Positions 29,386 through 37,058 of a stretch of 48,361 nucleotides of DNA are shown piece by piece; positions within the stretch are counted from its first letter, which is position 1, and each line of letters begins with the position of its first letter. The stretch covers positions 1-48,361 of the forward strand of contig JBBIKZ010000005.1 of the NCBI GenBank assembly GCA_037445185.1, written 5' to 3'. The notes beneath the pieces were generated by a model. It was not told the DNA's origin. It saw only the letters and a program-made list of their open reading frames with translations, and searched no databases. The position numbers and the translations under genes were made by a program. The stretch comes from JANWZL01 sp037445185. GTDB taxonomy: Bacteria; Pseudomonadota; Gammaproteobacteria; Burkholderiales; Thiobacillaceae.

Positions 29386-29615
29386 GCGACATCCTGGTGG
29401 ATGCCCGTTGGCTGGAACCGCCCGAACCGATGGAACGGGTACTGGCTGCGCTGCAAATCAGACGTCAGGGACAACGCGTACGCCTGCTGCTGCACCGCGA
29501 ACCCTATCCCCTCTACGCGATCCTCAGCGAGCGGGGACTGTCTTATGCAGTTGAGCCGAAGCCGGACGGCTGCTACGAGATACTCATCTACGAGCCTGAT
29601 GCCGCCTCGGCCTGA
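29382..29615 (+). CDS. DUF2249 domain protein
   Basis: 77 residues, a single DUF2249 domain: VDARWLEPPEPMERVLAAL, then RVRLLLHREPYPLYAIL with the conserved His, and a closing DGCYEILIYEP strand. The fold resembles TusA/SirA-like proteins. DUF2249 domains are often fused or adjacent to hemerythrins and are linked to nitric oxide and nitrite metabolism by context; their biochemical role is not established. It lies between the hemerythrin and the polytopic membrane gene, and a second DUF2249 gene stands at 36336-36605 beside another membrane gene. Confidence 0.88.
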   Translation: MSDILVDARWLEPPEPMERVLAALQIRRQGQRVRLLLHREPYPLYAILSERGLSYAVEPKPDGCYEILIYEPDAASA

Positions 29616-29642
29616 GCCGGTGCGGCAGGAAGCGCAACAGGC

Positions 29643-30941
29643 ATGAGACAGGCTGGACTCTCTTTCGAGCAGGCCCCACCGTTCTCGCTGCCGCTGCGCT
29701 TCTTCCTCACCGCCCCGCTGTTCCTGATGCTGGCGGCCGTGGCCGCCCTGCCCACGGTTGCGGAATGGACCGCCAGCCGCTGGTCATTGCCGGCCCTGGC
29801 CCTGACCCACCTCATCACCCTGGGTTTCCTTGGCCAGGTCATGATGGGGGCACTGTTGCAGATGCTGCCCGTGGTCATCGGCTCTCCCGTATCCAGGCCC
29901 CGCCTCACTGCCACGCTGGGGCACATCGGGCTCACGCTCGGCACCCTGCTGCTCGCCGCCGGCCTGGCATGGGCCGAGCCCACCATGACCCGTGCTGGCC
30001 TGGCAGTACTGATCATAGGTTGGAGCCCCCTGTTGGGCGCGATTGCGGCGAGCCTCCTGCGTGCACGCCCTGCCACCACCCACACCCTCTATCCGATGCG
30101 CCAGGCTGTGCTCGCCCTGCTCATCACCCTAGGCCTTGGCATCTGGCTGGCCGGGGGATTCGCCGGCTGGTGGGCGGTGCCTCACACCGAGCGCATGACG
30201 GGGTTGCATGCCGCCTGGGGCCTGCTGGGTTGGGTGTTGCTGCTGGTCATGGGGGTGGCCTACCAGGTCGTGCCCATGCTGCAGATCACGCCGGCCTACC
30301 CCGCCTTACTCACCCGCTGGCTGACCTGGGTCCTGCTCGCCGGCCTCGTCGTCTATACCCTGACCACCGTGCTGCCTACGCCATACGGAGACGGTATTGC
30401 CATGGGCGCCTGGTTGCTGGCTGGCGCGGCCATGGTCGCGTTTGCCTGGGCGACACTCGATCTGCTGCGCCGCCGCCGGCGCCGGCTTCCGGACGTGACC
30501 CTGGACTTCTGGCGCTTCGCCCTGGCGTGTCTGATCCTCCTCGCCCTGCTACCCGTGTTCTGGGCCTGGTTGCTACAGCCCTGGCAGGAGTCGACGGAGA
30601 CCGCGGCGGGTCTGCTCTTCCTGTTGGGTTTCGCCGCCTCGGTGGTAAGCGGCATGCTCTACAAGATCGTGCCCTTCCTCGCCTGGTTCCACCTGCAGAG
30701 CCAGACCGGCGCGCGCGCCGGCACCATCCCGAACATGAAGGAGTTCATCGCCGACACCAAGGCTCGGCGGCATCTGCGCCTGCATGTCGCGGCGGTGCTG
30801 CTCCTGGTGTCCACCCCCTTCCTTCCGCCGGTCTTCGCCATCCCCGGCCTGCTGCTGCTGGCCGCCAGTGCCCATGTCCTGTGGGTGAACCTGCTGCGTT
30901 GTGGGCGGCTGTTCGAACGGTTTGGGGGGCGCCTGGGCTGA
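29643..30941 (+). CDS. 12-helix membrane protein, NnrS / heme-copper-oxidase-like
   Basis: 432 residues with about twelve membrane helices. Histidines occur inside helices in repeated contexts: LTHLITLGFLGQVMMGALLQ in helix 2, LHAAWGLLGWVLLLVMGVAY in helix 6 and PFLAWFHLQ after helix 10. The pattern of a helix histidine followed by a Gly-rich face and QMLP or QVVP resembles heme-binding helices of NnrS and heme-copper oxidase subunit I, but the full copper-site motif of an oxidase is not seen. It may bind heme and act on or sense NO. It is the third gene of the hemerythrin operon and ends convergent with ubiT. Confidence 0.7.
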   Translation: MRQAGLSFEQAPPFSLPLRFFLTAPLFLMLAAVAALPTVAEWTASRWSLPALALTHLITLGFLGQVMMGALLQMLPVVIGSPVSRPRLTATLGHIGLTLGTLLLAAGLAWAEPTMTRAGLAVLIIGWSPLLGAIAASLLRARPATTHTLYPMRQAVLALLITLGLGIWLAGGFAGWWAVPHTERMTGLHAAWGLLGWVLLLVMGVAYQVVPMLQITPAYPALLTRWLTWVLLAGLVVYTLTTVLPTPYGDGIAMGAWLLAGAAMVAFAWATLDLLRRRRRRLPDVTLDFWRFALACLILLALLPVFWAWLLQPWQESTETAAGLLFLLGFAASVVSGMLYKIVPFLAWFHLQSQTGARAGTIPNMKEFIADTKARRHLRLHVAAVLLLVSTPFLPPVFAIPGLLLLAASAHVLWVNLLRCGRLFERFGGRLG

Positions 30942-30967
30942 GTCTGGTGATCATTCCGCAGCCAGGC
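30931..30967. terminator. Possible convergent terminator hairpin
   Basis: GCCTGGGCTG (30931-30940) pairs with CAGCCAGGC (30959-30967) with one bulged G and an 18-base loop. It covers the stop of the membrane-protein gene and lies 19 bases beyond the convergent ubiT stop, a suitable place for a shared terminator. There is no T-run, so the call is weak. Confidence 0.3.
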
Positions 30968-30985
30968 ATCGCTTCACACTCGGCG

Positions 30986-31483
30986 TTAGGCGACGTCCTG
31001 CACGAGCAGGACCCGCCGCAGCTTTTCGATCAGCAAGCCCATGCCGGCCGGCATGGCGCGAAGCACCTGCTCGAGCTCGATGCCGTCGAGCATATTCTTC
31101 ACCCTCAGACCGAGCTCGGTATCGCCCTCGATGACCAGCCGCCGGTTGAAGAACAGGGTATCGGGGTCCTCCAGGCGCAGGGCGAGCCGTGCGAAGTCCT
31201 CGGCGCTGGCACTGAAGCTGACGTCGGCCTGCGCGTTCACCTGGGCGGCAAAACCGTCCGGCCCAACCGAGAGATAGGCCCTGAGGCCCAGGTCGCGTAC
31301 ATGGACGCAGAAGCGCCGCCCCCGCAGTGCCTGCCAGTCCGACCCGCGCAAGGCAGGCCAGGCGGACACATTGAGGACGGCGGCCAGGGCTGCGGAGAAC
31401 GGCAGGGCAGGCAGCCGGCGGTTGAGCCCGGCCAGAAGGGCGGGAAATGCGGGTAGCGTTGCGTGGTGTAAAGCTTCAGGCAT
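30986..31483 (-). CDS. ubiT: UbiT, SCP2-domain ubiquinone accessory factor
   Basis: 165 residues (E. coli YhbT/UbiT about 174). The C-terminal two-thirds is an SCP2 sterol-carrier-like lipid-binding domain (VHVRDLGLRAYLSVGPDGF, then FSASAEDFARLALRLEDPDTLFF, VIEGDTELGLRVKNMLD). UbiT binds the hydrophobic ubiquinone intermediates in the oxygen-independent route. Identification rests on the fold together with ubiV and ubiU immediately upstream on the same strand. It has a strong ribosome site GAGGAG 8 bases before the ATG. It is the last gene of the long minus-strand respiratory run. Confidence 0.88.
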   Translation of the reverse strand: MPEALHHATLPAFPALLAGLNRRLPALPFSAALAAVLNVSAWPALRGSDWQALRGRRFCVHVRDLGLRAYLSVGPDGFAAQVNAQADVSFSASAEDFARLALRLEDPDTLFFNRRLVIEGDTELGLRVKNMLDGIELEQVLRAMPAGMGLLIEKLRRVLLVQDVA

Positions 31484-31566
31484 TTCGTTGTCTCCTCAAC
31501 CGTATGACCATCCGGGATACGACCGCGGGACCGCCAGGCCCGGAGGCTGGGCTGCGCAGCCCAGGT

Positions 31567-31601
31567 CTGTCACCTGTAGCCTGTATCCTGAAACCTGAAC
31601 C
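31567..31601. repeat. Heptanucleotide array over the ubiV 3' end
   Basis: Read on the minus strand, five consecutive 7-base units ending in CAG (examples GTTTCAG, GATACAG, GTGACAG) cover the last ten codons and stop of ubiV. The unit type matches that in mutL at 27791-27818. Confidence 0.8.
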
Positions 31602-32460
31602 CCGCCTCCCCCAGCCAATAGCCGTCGCAGGGGTTGCCGGGCATCAGCCGGCCTAGACGGGGTGCCGCCTCGGCAAGATCGATCTCCCCGTCCAGCAGTC
31701 CGCGGAACAGCGCCGCCACGCGATCCATGTGCCGGTACTGCGGCGACAGGCGCAGCACGTCCACCCCCTGCAGTTCGTCCAGCCGGTGGGCGAGGCTGTG
31801 CACCTTGCCCGACTGGGTCTGGATGCCGTTCAGGGTGAGGAAGGTCTCACCCTCGCGGGTCTGCAGGTTGAGGCCGTCCGGATGATCGAGACACCTGAAC
31901 TGGCAGTCGTCCTTTTGCAGGTTGTAGTGCCGGGCGGTGAAGCAGCGGGCGGAATAGGCGAGCGGCAGACGACCGTAGGCGAACAGTTCGGTCTGCATGC
32001 CGGCCGGGACCGGCATGGCTGCGAGCATGCTGCGGCTCATCTCCACCGGCGGCACCCAGCGCACGGCGCCCAGCTCGTTGAGCAGGGTGAGCGTGTCCGG
32101 GTTGTAGACGTTGAGCGTCGGCCCGACGACGAAGGACGCACCGGCCTGCGCCAGCAGACGCACGGCGCCCCAGTCGTTGGCCTCCACCAGGAAGCGGCCG
32201 TTACCGGTGATGCGGCGCAGGGCCTTGAGGTCCGACTCCGACTCGATCAGCGGCAGGGTGGAGAGCACCACCTCCTTGCCGGCCTGCGCCAGCCGCGCAG
32301 CCAGCTCGAGCCAGTCGGGCAGGCGCAGCAGATGCCGGCGAGAGCAGACCGTCTCGCCCAGATAGACGATGTCCACCGGCCAGGCGACCGCCGCCGCGTA
32401 GAAGGCCAGGGTGTCCTCGCGTGGCCAATAATAGAGCAGCGGGCCGAGGGATAACTTCAT
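31570..32460 (-). CDS. ubiV: UbiV, oxygen-independent ubiquinone hydroxylation protein
   Basis: 296 residues of the U32 peptidase-like family. The four iron-sulfur ligands of UbiV are all present: Cys39 in LGETVCSRRHLL, then Cys173, Cys186 and Cys190, whose 13- and 4-residue spacings equal those of E. coli UbiV (C180, C193, C197). With UbiU it forms the complex that hydroxylates the ubiquinone ring without oxygen. The last codons and the stop fall within a heptanucleotide array. The ATG at 32460 directly abuts another such array, and no Shine-Dalgarno is visible, so translation may depend on coupling or structure. Confidence 0.95.
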   Translation of the reverse strand: MKLSLGPLLYYWPREDTLAFYAAAVAWPVDIVYLGETVCSRRHLLRLPDWLELAARLAQAGKEVVLSTLPLIESESDLKALRRITGNGRFLVEANDWGAVRLLAQAGASFVVGPTLNVYNPDTLTLLNELGAVRWVPPVEMSRSMLAAMPVPAGMQTELFAYGRLPLAYSARCFTARHYNLQKDDCQFRCLDHPDGLNLQTREGETFLTLNGIQTQSGKVHSLAHRLDELQGVDVLRLSPQYRHMDRVAALFRGLLDGEIDLAEAAPRLGRLMPGNPCDGYWLGEAGFRFQDTGYR

Positions 32461-32550
32461 GGGGATGGGTTATGGGGAATGGGGGATGAGAAGGGACACA
32501 CCGTTGGAGAGGGCGAGGTTCCTCTATCCCTCATTCCCCATTCCCGGTCG
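32461..32550. repeat. Inverted heptanucleotide arrays filling the ubiU-ubiV gap
   Basis: On the plus strand five 7-base units (such as GGGGATG, GGTTATG, GGGAATG) run from 32461 to 32495. On the other strand three such units (GGGAATG, AGGGATA) occupy 32525-32545. The two arms are complementary in part and could form a long stem over a 29-base loop. The gap is nothing but this repeat and its loop. Confidence 0.85.
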
Positions 32551-33564
32551 TTATTTCCATGGCCGGTAGTACGCCCCGAGGGTGTGCATGCTGCCCTCGG
32601 AGAGCTTGTCTAGCTCGGCCATCCAGGCCGGCTGCGTCTTGAACTGCTGTGGGGCGCGCTTCACGGCGTCGATAGCGGCGCGCCACACACGGGTCACCTG
32701 GGCGACATAGGCCGGGCTGCGCTGGCGACCCTCGATCTTGATCGCGGCGATGCCCATGCGCAGCATTTCCGGCAGCAGTTCCAGGGTGTTGAGGCTGGTG
32801 GGCTCCTCCAGGGCGTAATAGGTCTCGCCCTGCACCTCGAAGCGGCCCTTGCACAGCGTGGGGTAGCCCGCCTGCTCATGATCGGCATAGCGGTCGATCA
32901 GGATGCCGTTGAGCCGTGTCTCCATGCCCCGCGGCGTTTGCGCCCAGCGCACGGCATGGGCGGGGGAGCAGGCGCCGAAGGTATTGGGTGATGCGCCGCA
33001 GGCATAGGAGGACAACAGACACCTGCCCTCCACCATGACGCACAGCCCGCCGAAACCGAAGAGCTCGATCTCGACAGCGGTGTGCCTCACCACATTCTCG
33101 ACCTGGGCGAGCGACAGCACCCGTGGCAGCACGGCACGCCGGATGCCGAAGCGCTCGCGGTAGAACTCGATGGCCTCGTAGTTGGTGGCGGAGCCCTGCA
33201 CCGACAGATGCAGACGCAGATCCGGATGGGTCTTCGCCGCATAGGCCATGAGTCCCGCGTCGGCGAGGATGACGGCGTCCACCCCCAGCTCGGCGGCGCG
33301 GTCCACCGCCCGCTGCCAGCGCTGCCCCTCACCCGGCTGCGGGAAGGTATTTAGCGCCAGGAGCACCTGGCGGCCGCGCGCGCGGGCGTAGCGCAAGCCC
33401 TCGGCGAGGGTGCGCTCGTCGAAGTTGAGCCCCGAGAAGTTGCGTGCATTGGTGTTGTCCTTGAGGCCGACATAGACAGCATCCGCCCCGTGGTCCACGG
33501 CGGCCTTCAGGGCCGGCAGGCTGCCGGCGGGACAGATGAGTTGCAGCGGGGCTTCAGGTGACAT
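32551..33564 (-). CDS. ubiU: UbiU, oxygen-independent ubiquinone hydroxylation protein
   Basis: 337 residues (E. coli 331), U32 peptidase-like. Starts LQLICPAGSLPALKAAVDHG and contains AVYVGLKDNTNARNFSGLNF. Iron-sulfur cysteines fall at 175, 182, 199 and 238; the spacings 7, 17 and 39 are identical to E. coli UbiU (169, 176, 193, 232), which makes the assignment firm. It works with UbiV and UbiT to make ubiquinone during anoxic growth. The ATG at 33564 lies inside the 3' end of the upstream radical SAM gene (11-base overlap), so it is coupled to it. Confidence 0.96.
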   Translation of the reverse strand: MSPEAPLQLICPAGSLPALKAAVDHGADAVYVGLKDNTNARNFSGLNFDERTLAEGLRYARARGRQVLLALNTFPQPGEGQRWQRAVDRAAELGVDAVILADAGLMAYAAKTHPDLRLHLSVQGSATNYEAIEFYRERFGIRRAVLPRVLSLAQVENVVRHTAVEIELFGFGGLCVMVEGRCLLSSYACGASPNTFGACSPAHAVRWAQTPRGMETRLNGILIDRYADHEQAGYPTLCKGRFEVQGETYYALEEPTSLNTLELLPEMLRMGIAAIKIEGRQRSPAYVAQVTRVWRAAIDAVKRAPQQFKTQPAWMAELDKLSEGSMHTLGAYYRPWK

Positions 33565-34501
33565 GGCGCGACGTTCCCGCCCCCTCCCCTGCCCTGGCAC
33601 CCTGGCGGCTGCTGCGTCGCGCGAGCTCATCCACGATGGCGTTGACCACCGGCCACTTCCGGCTGCACCAATCGGGAGCGAGCAGGAGGTTGGCAGGGGC
33701 GGTGCCGGTGACGCGGTGAAAGACCACCTCCCAGGGGGTGCGCTCGATGAGGTCGGCGGCGATTTGCACATAGGTCTGCTGCGCCAGAGGCACATACTCG
33801 CCGCGACGCCATTCGTTGGCGAGCCGGGTGCCCTTCACCACGTGCAGGGGGTGCAGCTTGAGGCCGTCGGTGCCGATGTCGAGGACGATGTCCAGGCTGG
33901 CCCGGGCATGGCAGCCGGTTTCGCCCGGCAGCCCGACGATGAGGTGCGTGCACACGGGGATGCCGCGCCGTCGGGCCGTGCGGCAGGCCTGCACGTAGGC
34001 ATTGAGTCCGTGGCCCCGGTTGACCCGCGCCAGGGTCGCGTCGAAAGCCGACTGCAGACCCAGCTCCAGCCAGACCTCGTGCCCCTGGTCGCGGTATCCC
34101 ACCAGCAGGTCCAGCACCTGGGGCGGCACGCAGTCCGGCCGGGTGCCGACCGACAGACCGATGACGCCCTCATGGGCCAACGCCTGGTCATACAGGCGCT
34201 TGAGCTCGGACACATCGGCATAGGTGTTGGTGTAGGCCTGGAAGTAGGCCAGGTATTTGCGCGCACGGGTGCGGCGGGCGATACCCAGTCGCCCGCTTGT
34301 CATCTGCGCCGAGATCGGCGCCGCCGCGCGCGTACTGGGGTTGAACGAGGCGTTGTTGCAGAAGGTGCAGCCGCCGATGCCCTTGCTGCCGTCGCGGTTC
34401 GGGCAGGTGAAGCCGGCATTGAGCGCGATCTTGTGCACCCGCTCGCCGTACCGGGCGAGCAGCCATTGGCCGAAGGTGTGGATATAGTGCGTGTGCTGCA
34501 T
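33554..34501 (-). CDS. YhcC-type radical SAM protein (TIGR01212 family)
   Basis: 315 residues. The N-terminal radical SAM cluster motif has the family's wide spacing: FTCPNRDGSKGIGGCTFCNN (Cys33, Cys45, Cys48). Later blocks are VGTRPDCVP, VWLELGLQSAFDATLARVNRGH in outline, and THLIVGLPGE. Proteins of this family are common next to anaerobic genes, but the reaction is not known. It overlaps ubiU by 11 bases and lies 35 bases after the methyltransferase gene; its place here hints at a link to ubiquinone synthesis or tRNA modification, which is inference. Confidence 0.9.
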   Translation of the reverse strand: MQHTHYIHTFGQWLLARYGERVHKIALNAGFTCPNRDGSKGIGGCTFCNNASFNPSTRAAAPISAQMTSGRLGIARRTRARKYLAYFQAYTNTYADVSELKRLYDQALAHEGVIGLSVGTRPDCVPPQVLDLLVGYRDQGHEVWLELGLQSAFDATLARVNRGHGLNAYVQACRTARRRGIPVCTHLIVGLPGETGCHARASLDIVLDIGTDGLKLHPLHVVKGTRLANEWRRGEYVPLAQQTYVQIAADLIERTPWEVVFHRVTGTAPANLLLAPDWCSRKWPVVNAIVDELARRSSRQGARAGEGAGTSRHVT

Positions 34502-34536
34502 GCGGGTTCAGCCGACCGGAAATGGGCGGGCGCTGC

Positions 34537-35160
34537 TCAAGCGTCCTCCGTCTTGCGGCAAAGACAATAGATGAACTGCTGCACCTTGCCCGCCGGTGTG
34601 CGGTGCGACTCGCTCGTGTGTACGAGCAGGGTGAAGGGCGCGCCAAACTGCGCGTGCAGGCCGTCTGCGTCGTAGCGCGCGACCTCGAGCCCGCTGCACC
34701 GGCTGGGACCATCCAGGGCGAAGGTGGCAACGATGACCAGGCCACCCGGCCTGACCGCATGCAGGACCTGAGCAACGTAGGCGCGACGCTCCTCGTCTGC
34801 GGTCAGAAAGTGGAACACCGTCCGGTCGTGCCAGACGTCATAGTGTTGTGCCGGGAGATCGGCCTCGAGGATGTCCGCCTCCATCCAGCGCACCCCAGCC
34901 GCGCGCGACCCCAGTCGGGCGCGGGCCACGGCCAGCGCACTGGCCGACAGGTCGAGCGCGGTGATGTCGCGGTAACCCGCAGCGAGCAGATCATCGACCA
35001 GGGTGGAGGCGCCTGCGCCCACGTCTATGATCCGGGCAGCGGGCGGCACCCCGGCTTCGCGTATGAGCGCAAGCGATCGCTCAGCGTGTGGCTGGAACCA
35101 GCTCACCTCGTTCGCGCCCTTGGTCGCGTAGACCTTCTCCCAATGTGCCTTGGCTTGCAT
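34537..35160 (-). CDS. Class I SAM-dependent methyltransferase
   Basis: 207 residues. Motif I is ARIIDVGAGASTLVDDLL, the acidic residue after strand 2 is in ITALDLSASALAVAR, motif II is in MEADILEADLP and DVWHDRTVFHFL follows. The N-terminus HWEKVYATKGANEVSWFQPH matches a family of small cytoplasmic methyltransferases annotated by analogy with thiol or tellurite methylation; the substrate is not known. The ATG at 35160 is preferred because it begins the conserved HWEKVY block. It is not UbiE or UbiG by sequence. It sits 23 bases after the polytopic membrane gene. Confidence 0.85.
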   Translation of the reverse strand: MQAKAHWEKVYATKGANEVSWFQPHAERSLALIREAGVPPAARIIDVGAGASTLVDDLLAAGYRDITALDLSASALAVARARLGSRAAGVRWMEADILEADLPAQHYDVWHDRTVFHFLTADEERRAYVAQVLHAVRPGGLVIVATFALDGPSRCSGLEVARYDADGLHAQFGAPFTLLVHTSESHRTPAGKVQQFIYCLCRKTEDA

Positions 35161-35183
35161 CGATGTCCTCTTCGAGCCCCGTT

Positions 35184-36314
35184 TTACACCTTTTTCGTCC
35201 TCCCTGCCAGCTCCGGCCACAGCAGCCAGGAGACGAACAGGATGCCGAACCAGAACAGGGCCGTGAGCGCCGGCATGCCCGCGCAGCGATAACCCGCGAG
35301 CGGCAGCAGGGACGCCGACAGGAACAGGAGCGCCCGCGCACCGCCCCAGCGACCGAGGGCGCGCAGGGACTCATCGTGCCAGGGCTCCCGCCGGCCCGGC
35401 CGCAGCCACACGGGAGCGAGCTGGGCGGCCGCGCCGCTCACCAATGGCATGAGGAAACCGGGCAGGAAGATCGTGAGCGGTCCCGCGGTCAACCCTAGCC
35501 CCAGGCTGCCCAGCATGGCCGCGACGAGCCCCAGGGTGGCGGCGGCAAGGGACGGTTCGACCCCGTGCAGGGCGATGAGCCGCCGGCCGTACAGCCGGAT
35601 CCAGACCCGCAGCATGCAGGCCAGTACCCACCCCCACAGGGCAACGCCCACCCCGGCCAGCCAGATCATCTCCACCGCCTGGCCCACGGCCAGCAGGACG
35701 CTGCCGGCCACGGCCCACTTCAGATGCCGCTTCAGACGCAGGCCGGCCTCGGGGTCCGGCCGGTTCGCCACGGTGGGCATGAGCACCTGCAGGGTGCCGA
35801 CGGCGGTGAGAGCGACGAAGCCGTAGAGGTTGATGTGCACATGGAGGGCGCGCAGCGGCGCATGCCAGGCGGGCAACAGAGGGATGAGTGCCGCGGCCGT
35901 GAGGCCGGCGGCCAGACAGGCCATGGCCGCCACATACCAATAAAGCCCCGGGTGAGGTCCACCCAAGGCGGCACGTGCTACGGCAGTCATCCAGCGGATC
36001 ATGAGCACGCTGCCCGCGAGGGCCAGCATGGCGGCGGGTACGATCCAGACCCAGGCCAGCCAGCCCACGAGGGCGACTGCGGCCAGGACACCGGCCACCA
36101 GCATCAGCCAGGGCAACCGGCCCAGCCAGGCCCCCGCCCCACGGCTGCGGCCGAGCACAGGGACGAAGTGCTGCATGGCGGCGGTGATCAGGCTCATCAC
36201 CCCCACCGCCAGCACGAGATGCGACCAGAACGCGGGCGGCGCCACCCCTAGCCTGGGCAACGCCACGCCGCTGAAGAGCAGGGCCAGGGTGACGGCGGTG
36301 AGCAGGATCAGCAC
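35184..36314 (-). CDS. Polytopic membrane protein, heme-copper-oxidase-like
   Basis: 376 residues with about ten to twelve membrane helices, from a GTG start. Intramembrane histidines lie in SHLVLAVGVMSLITAAMQHF and LHVHINLYGFVALTAVGTLQ followed by VLMPTV. The repeated scheme (His at the helix start, Gly-rich face, Gln or His before a Pro) is the same as in the membrane protein at 29643-30941, so the two look like distant relatives. Like that gene it follows a DUF2249 gene. It probably binds heme; the reaction is unknown. It has no strong ribosome site and may depend on coupling to the DUF2249 gene 21 bases upstream. Confidence 0.7.
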   Translation of the reverse strand: MLILLTAVTLALLFSGVALPRLGVAPPAFWSHLVLAVGVMSLITAAMQHFVPVLGRSRGAGAWLGRLPWLMLVAGVLAAVALVGWLAWVWIVPAAMLALAGSVLMIRWMTAVARAALGGPHPGLYWYVAAMACLAAGLTAAALIPLLPAWHAPLRALHVHINLYGFVALTAVGTLQVLMPTVANRPDPEAGLRLKRHLKWAVAGSVLLAVGQAVEMIWLAGVGVALWGWVLACMLRVWIRLYGRRLIALHGVEPSLAAATLGLVAAMLGSLGLGLTAGPLTIFLPGFLMPLVSGAAAQLAPVWLRPGRREPWHDESLRALGRWGGARALLFLSASLLPLAGYRCAGMPALTALFWFGILFVSWLLWPELAGRTKKV

Positions 36315-36335
36315 GAATACGTCGGGGCCATGGGT

Positions 36336-36605
36336 TCAGCGTCGGATGAAATCGATCATCACCCCCTCATCGCCCTGTTCGAGATAGTGGATGTCCACGC
36401 CATCTCCGTAACGCTCGCGCATCTGTTGCAGCAGGGGGAGAGGGTCATGATCGTTGACGAAGCGCATGCGCTCGCCCGGGTTCAGGGCATCCAGTGCACC
36501 GAATATGGCTGCGTGTCTGAAGCGTTTGGCGATGCCGCGGGCATCGAAGTGATAGATGCCGTCTGGACGTGTGTGGTTGTGTACGTGGACGACAGGGATT
36601 TGCAT
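36336..36605 (-). CDS. DUF2249 domain protein with His-rich start
   Basis: 89 residues. I start at the second ATG (36605) because AAGGAG lies 5 bases before it; a first ATG at 36620 would place that ribosome site inside the gene. The DUF2249 core is HFDARGIAKRFRHAAIFGAL, RMRFVNDHDPLPLLQQM and the closing GVMIDFIRR strand. Unlike the other copy (29382-29615), it begins with a histidine-rich HVHNH segment that could bind metal. It lies between the secreted helical protein and the polytopic membrane gene. Confidence 0.85.
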   Translation of the reverse strand: MQIPVVHVHNHTRPDGIYHFDARGIAKRFRHAAIFGALDALNPGERMRFVNDHDPLPLLQQMRERYGDGVDIHYLEQGDEGVMIDFIRR

Positions 36606-36635
36606 CTCGACTCCTTGCATGACAAGACCGCAGAT

Positions 36636-37058
36636 TCAATGGCAACCGAGGACGGCCTTCATCTTCTCGAAGCGATCGGCCTGGATGCCGTAGGCGATGG
36701 CGCGGGCCTGGTCGTAGCGGCCGCGGTAGATGGCGGGCAGGATCTCCTGCTCGCGCGTGCGCTTGAACGCCTCCCACACCCGCCGGAAGGCGACGGCGCG
36801 CGCGGCGTCGGAGCCGGTGAGGGCCCCCACCGTGCCTTCCAGCTTGGCGCTGGAGGCATAGACCTCCCGCTTCAGGGCGTCCAGGTCGGCATTGCCACGG
36901 CTGTCCACCATCTCCAGGAGCTTGGCGCGCGCCGTCAGCAGGGCGGCACAGGCCTCCTCGGTGCATGCGCCCAAGGCTGGCTGGGCCATGCCGAGCAGTG
37001 CGGCGCCCAGCAGGCCGATCACGCGCGGGTATGCGCAAGGCAACAGCGACCGTTGCAT
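36636..37058 (-). CDS. Secreted small helical protein of unknown function
   Basis: 140 residues, not recognised. A hydrophobic leader (about 1-30, IGLLGAALLGMAQPALGAC) suggests export; LGAC at its end resembles a lipobox, so it may be a lipoprotein anchored at Cys32. The mature part is helical and charged (LLTARAKLLEMVDSRGNADL, REQEILPAIYRGRYDQARAI), with Cys37 and a C-terminal Cys-His but no CxxCH heme motif. The size and helix pattern recall four-helix periplasmic sensor or cytochrome c' folds without heme. Its ATG overlaps the DsrC-like stop by one base, so the two are coupled and probably act together. Confidence 0.65.
   Translation of the reverse strand: MQRSLLPCAYPRVIGLLGAALLGMAQPALGACTEEACAALLTARAKLLEMVDSRGNADLDALKREVYASSAKLEGTVGALTGSDAARAVAFRRVWEAFKRTREQEILPAIYRGRYDQARAIAYGIQADRFEKMKAVLGCH

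Noticed and set aside
29643..30941. NorB nitric oxide reductase or cbb3 oxidase subunit I
   Set aside because: The full set of heme and metal-site histidines and the expected length are not seen; only a general resemblance holds.
34537..35160. UbiE/UbiG ubiquinone methyltransferase
   Set aside because: The neighbourhood is suggestive, but the sequence blocks after motif I do not match either family.
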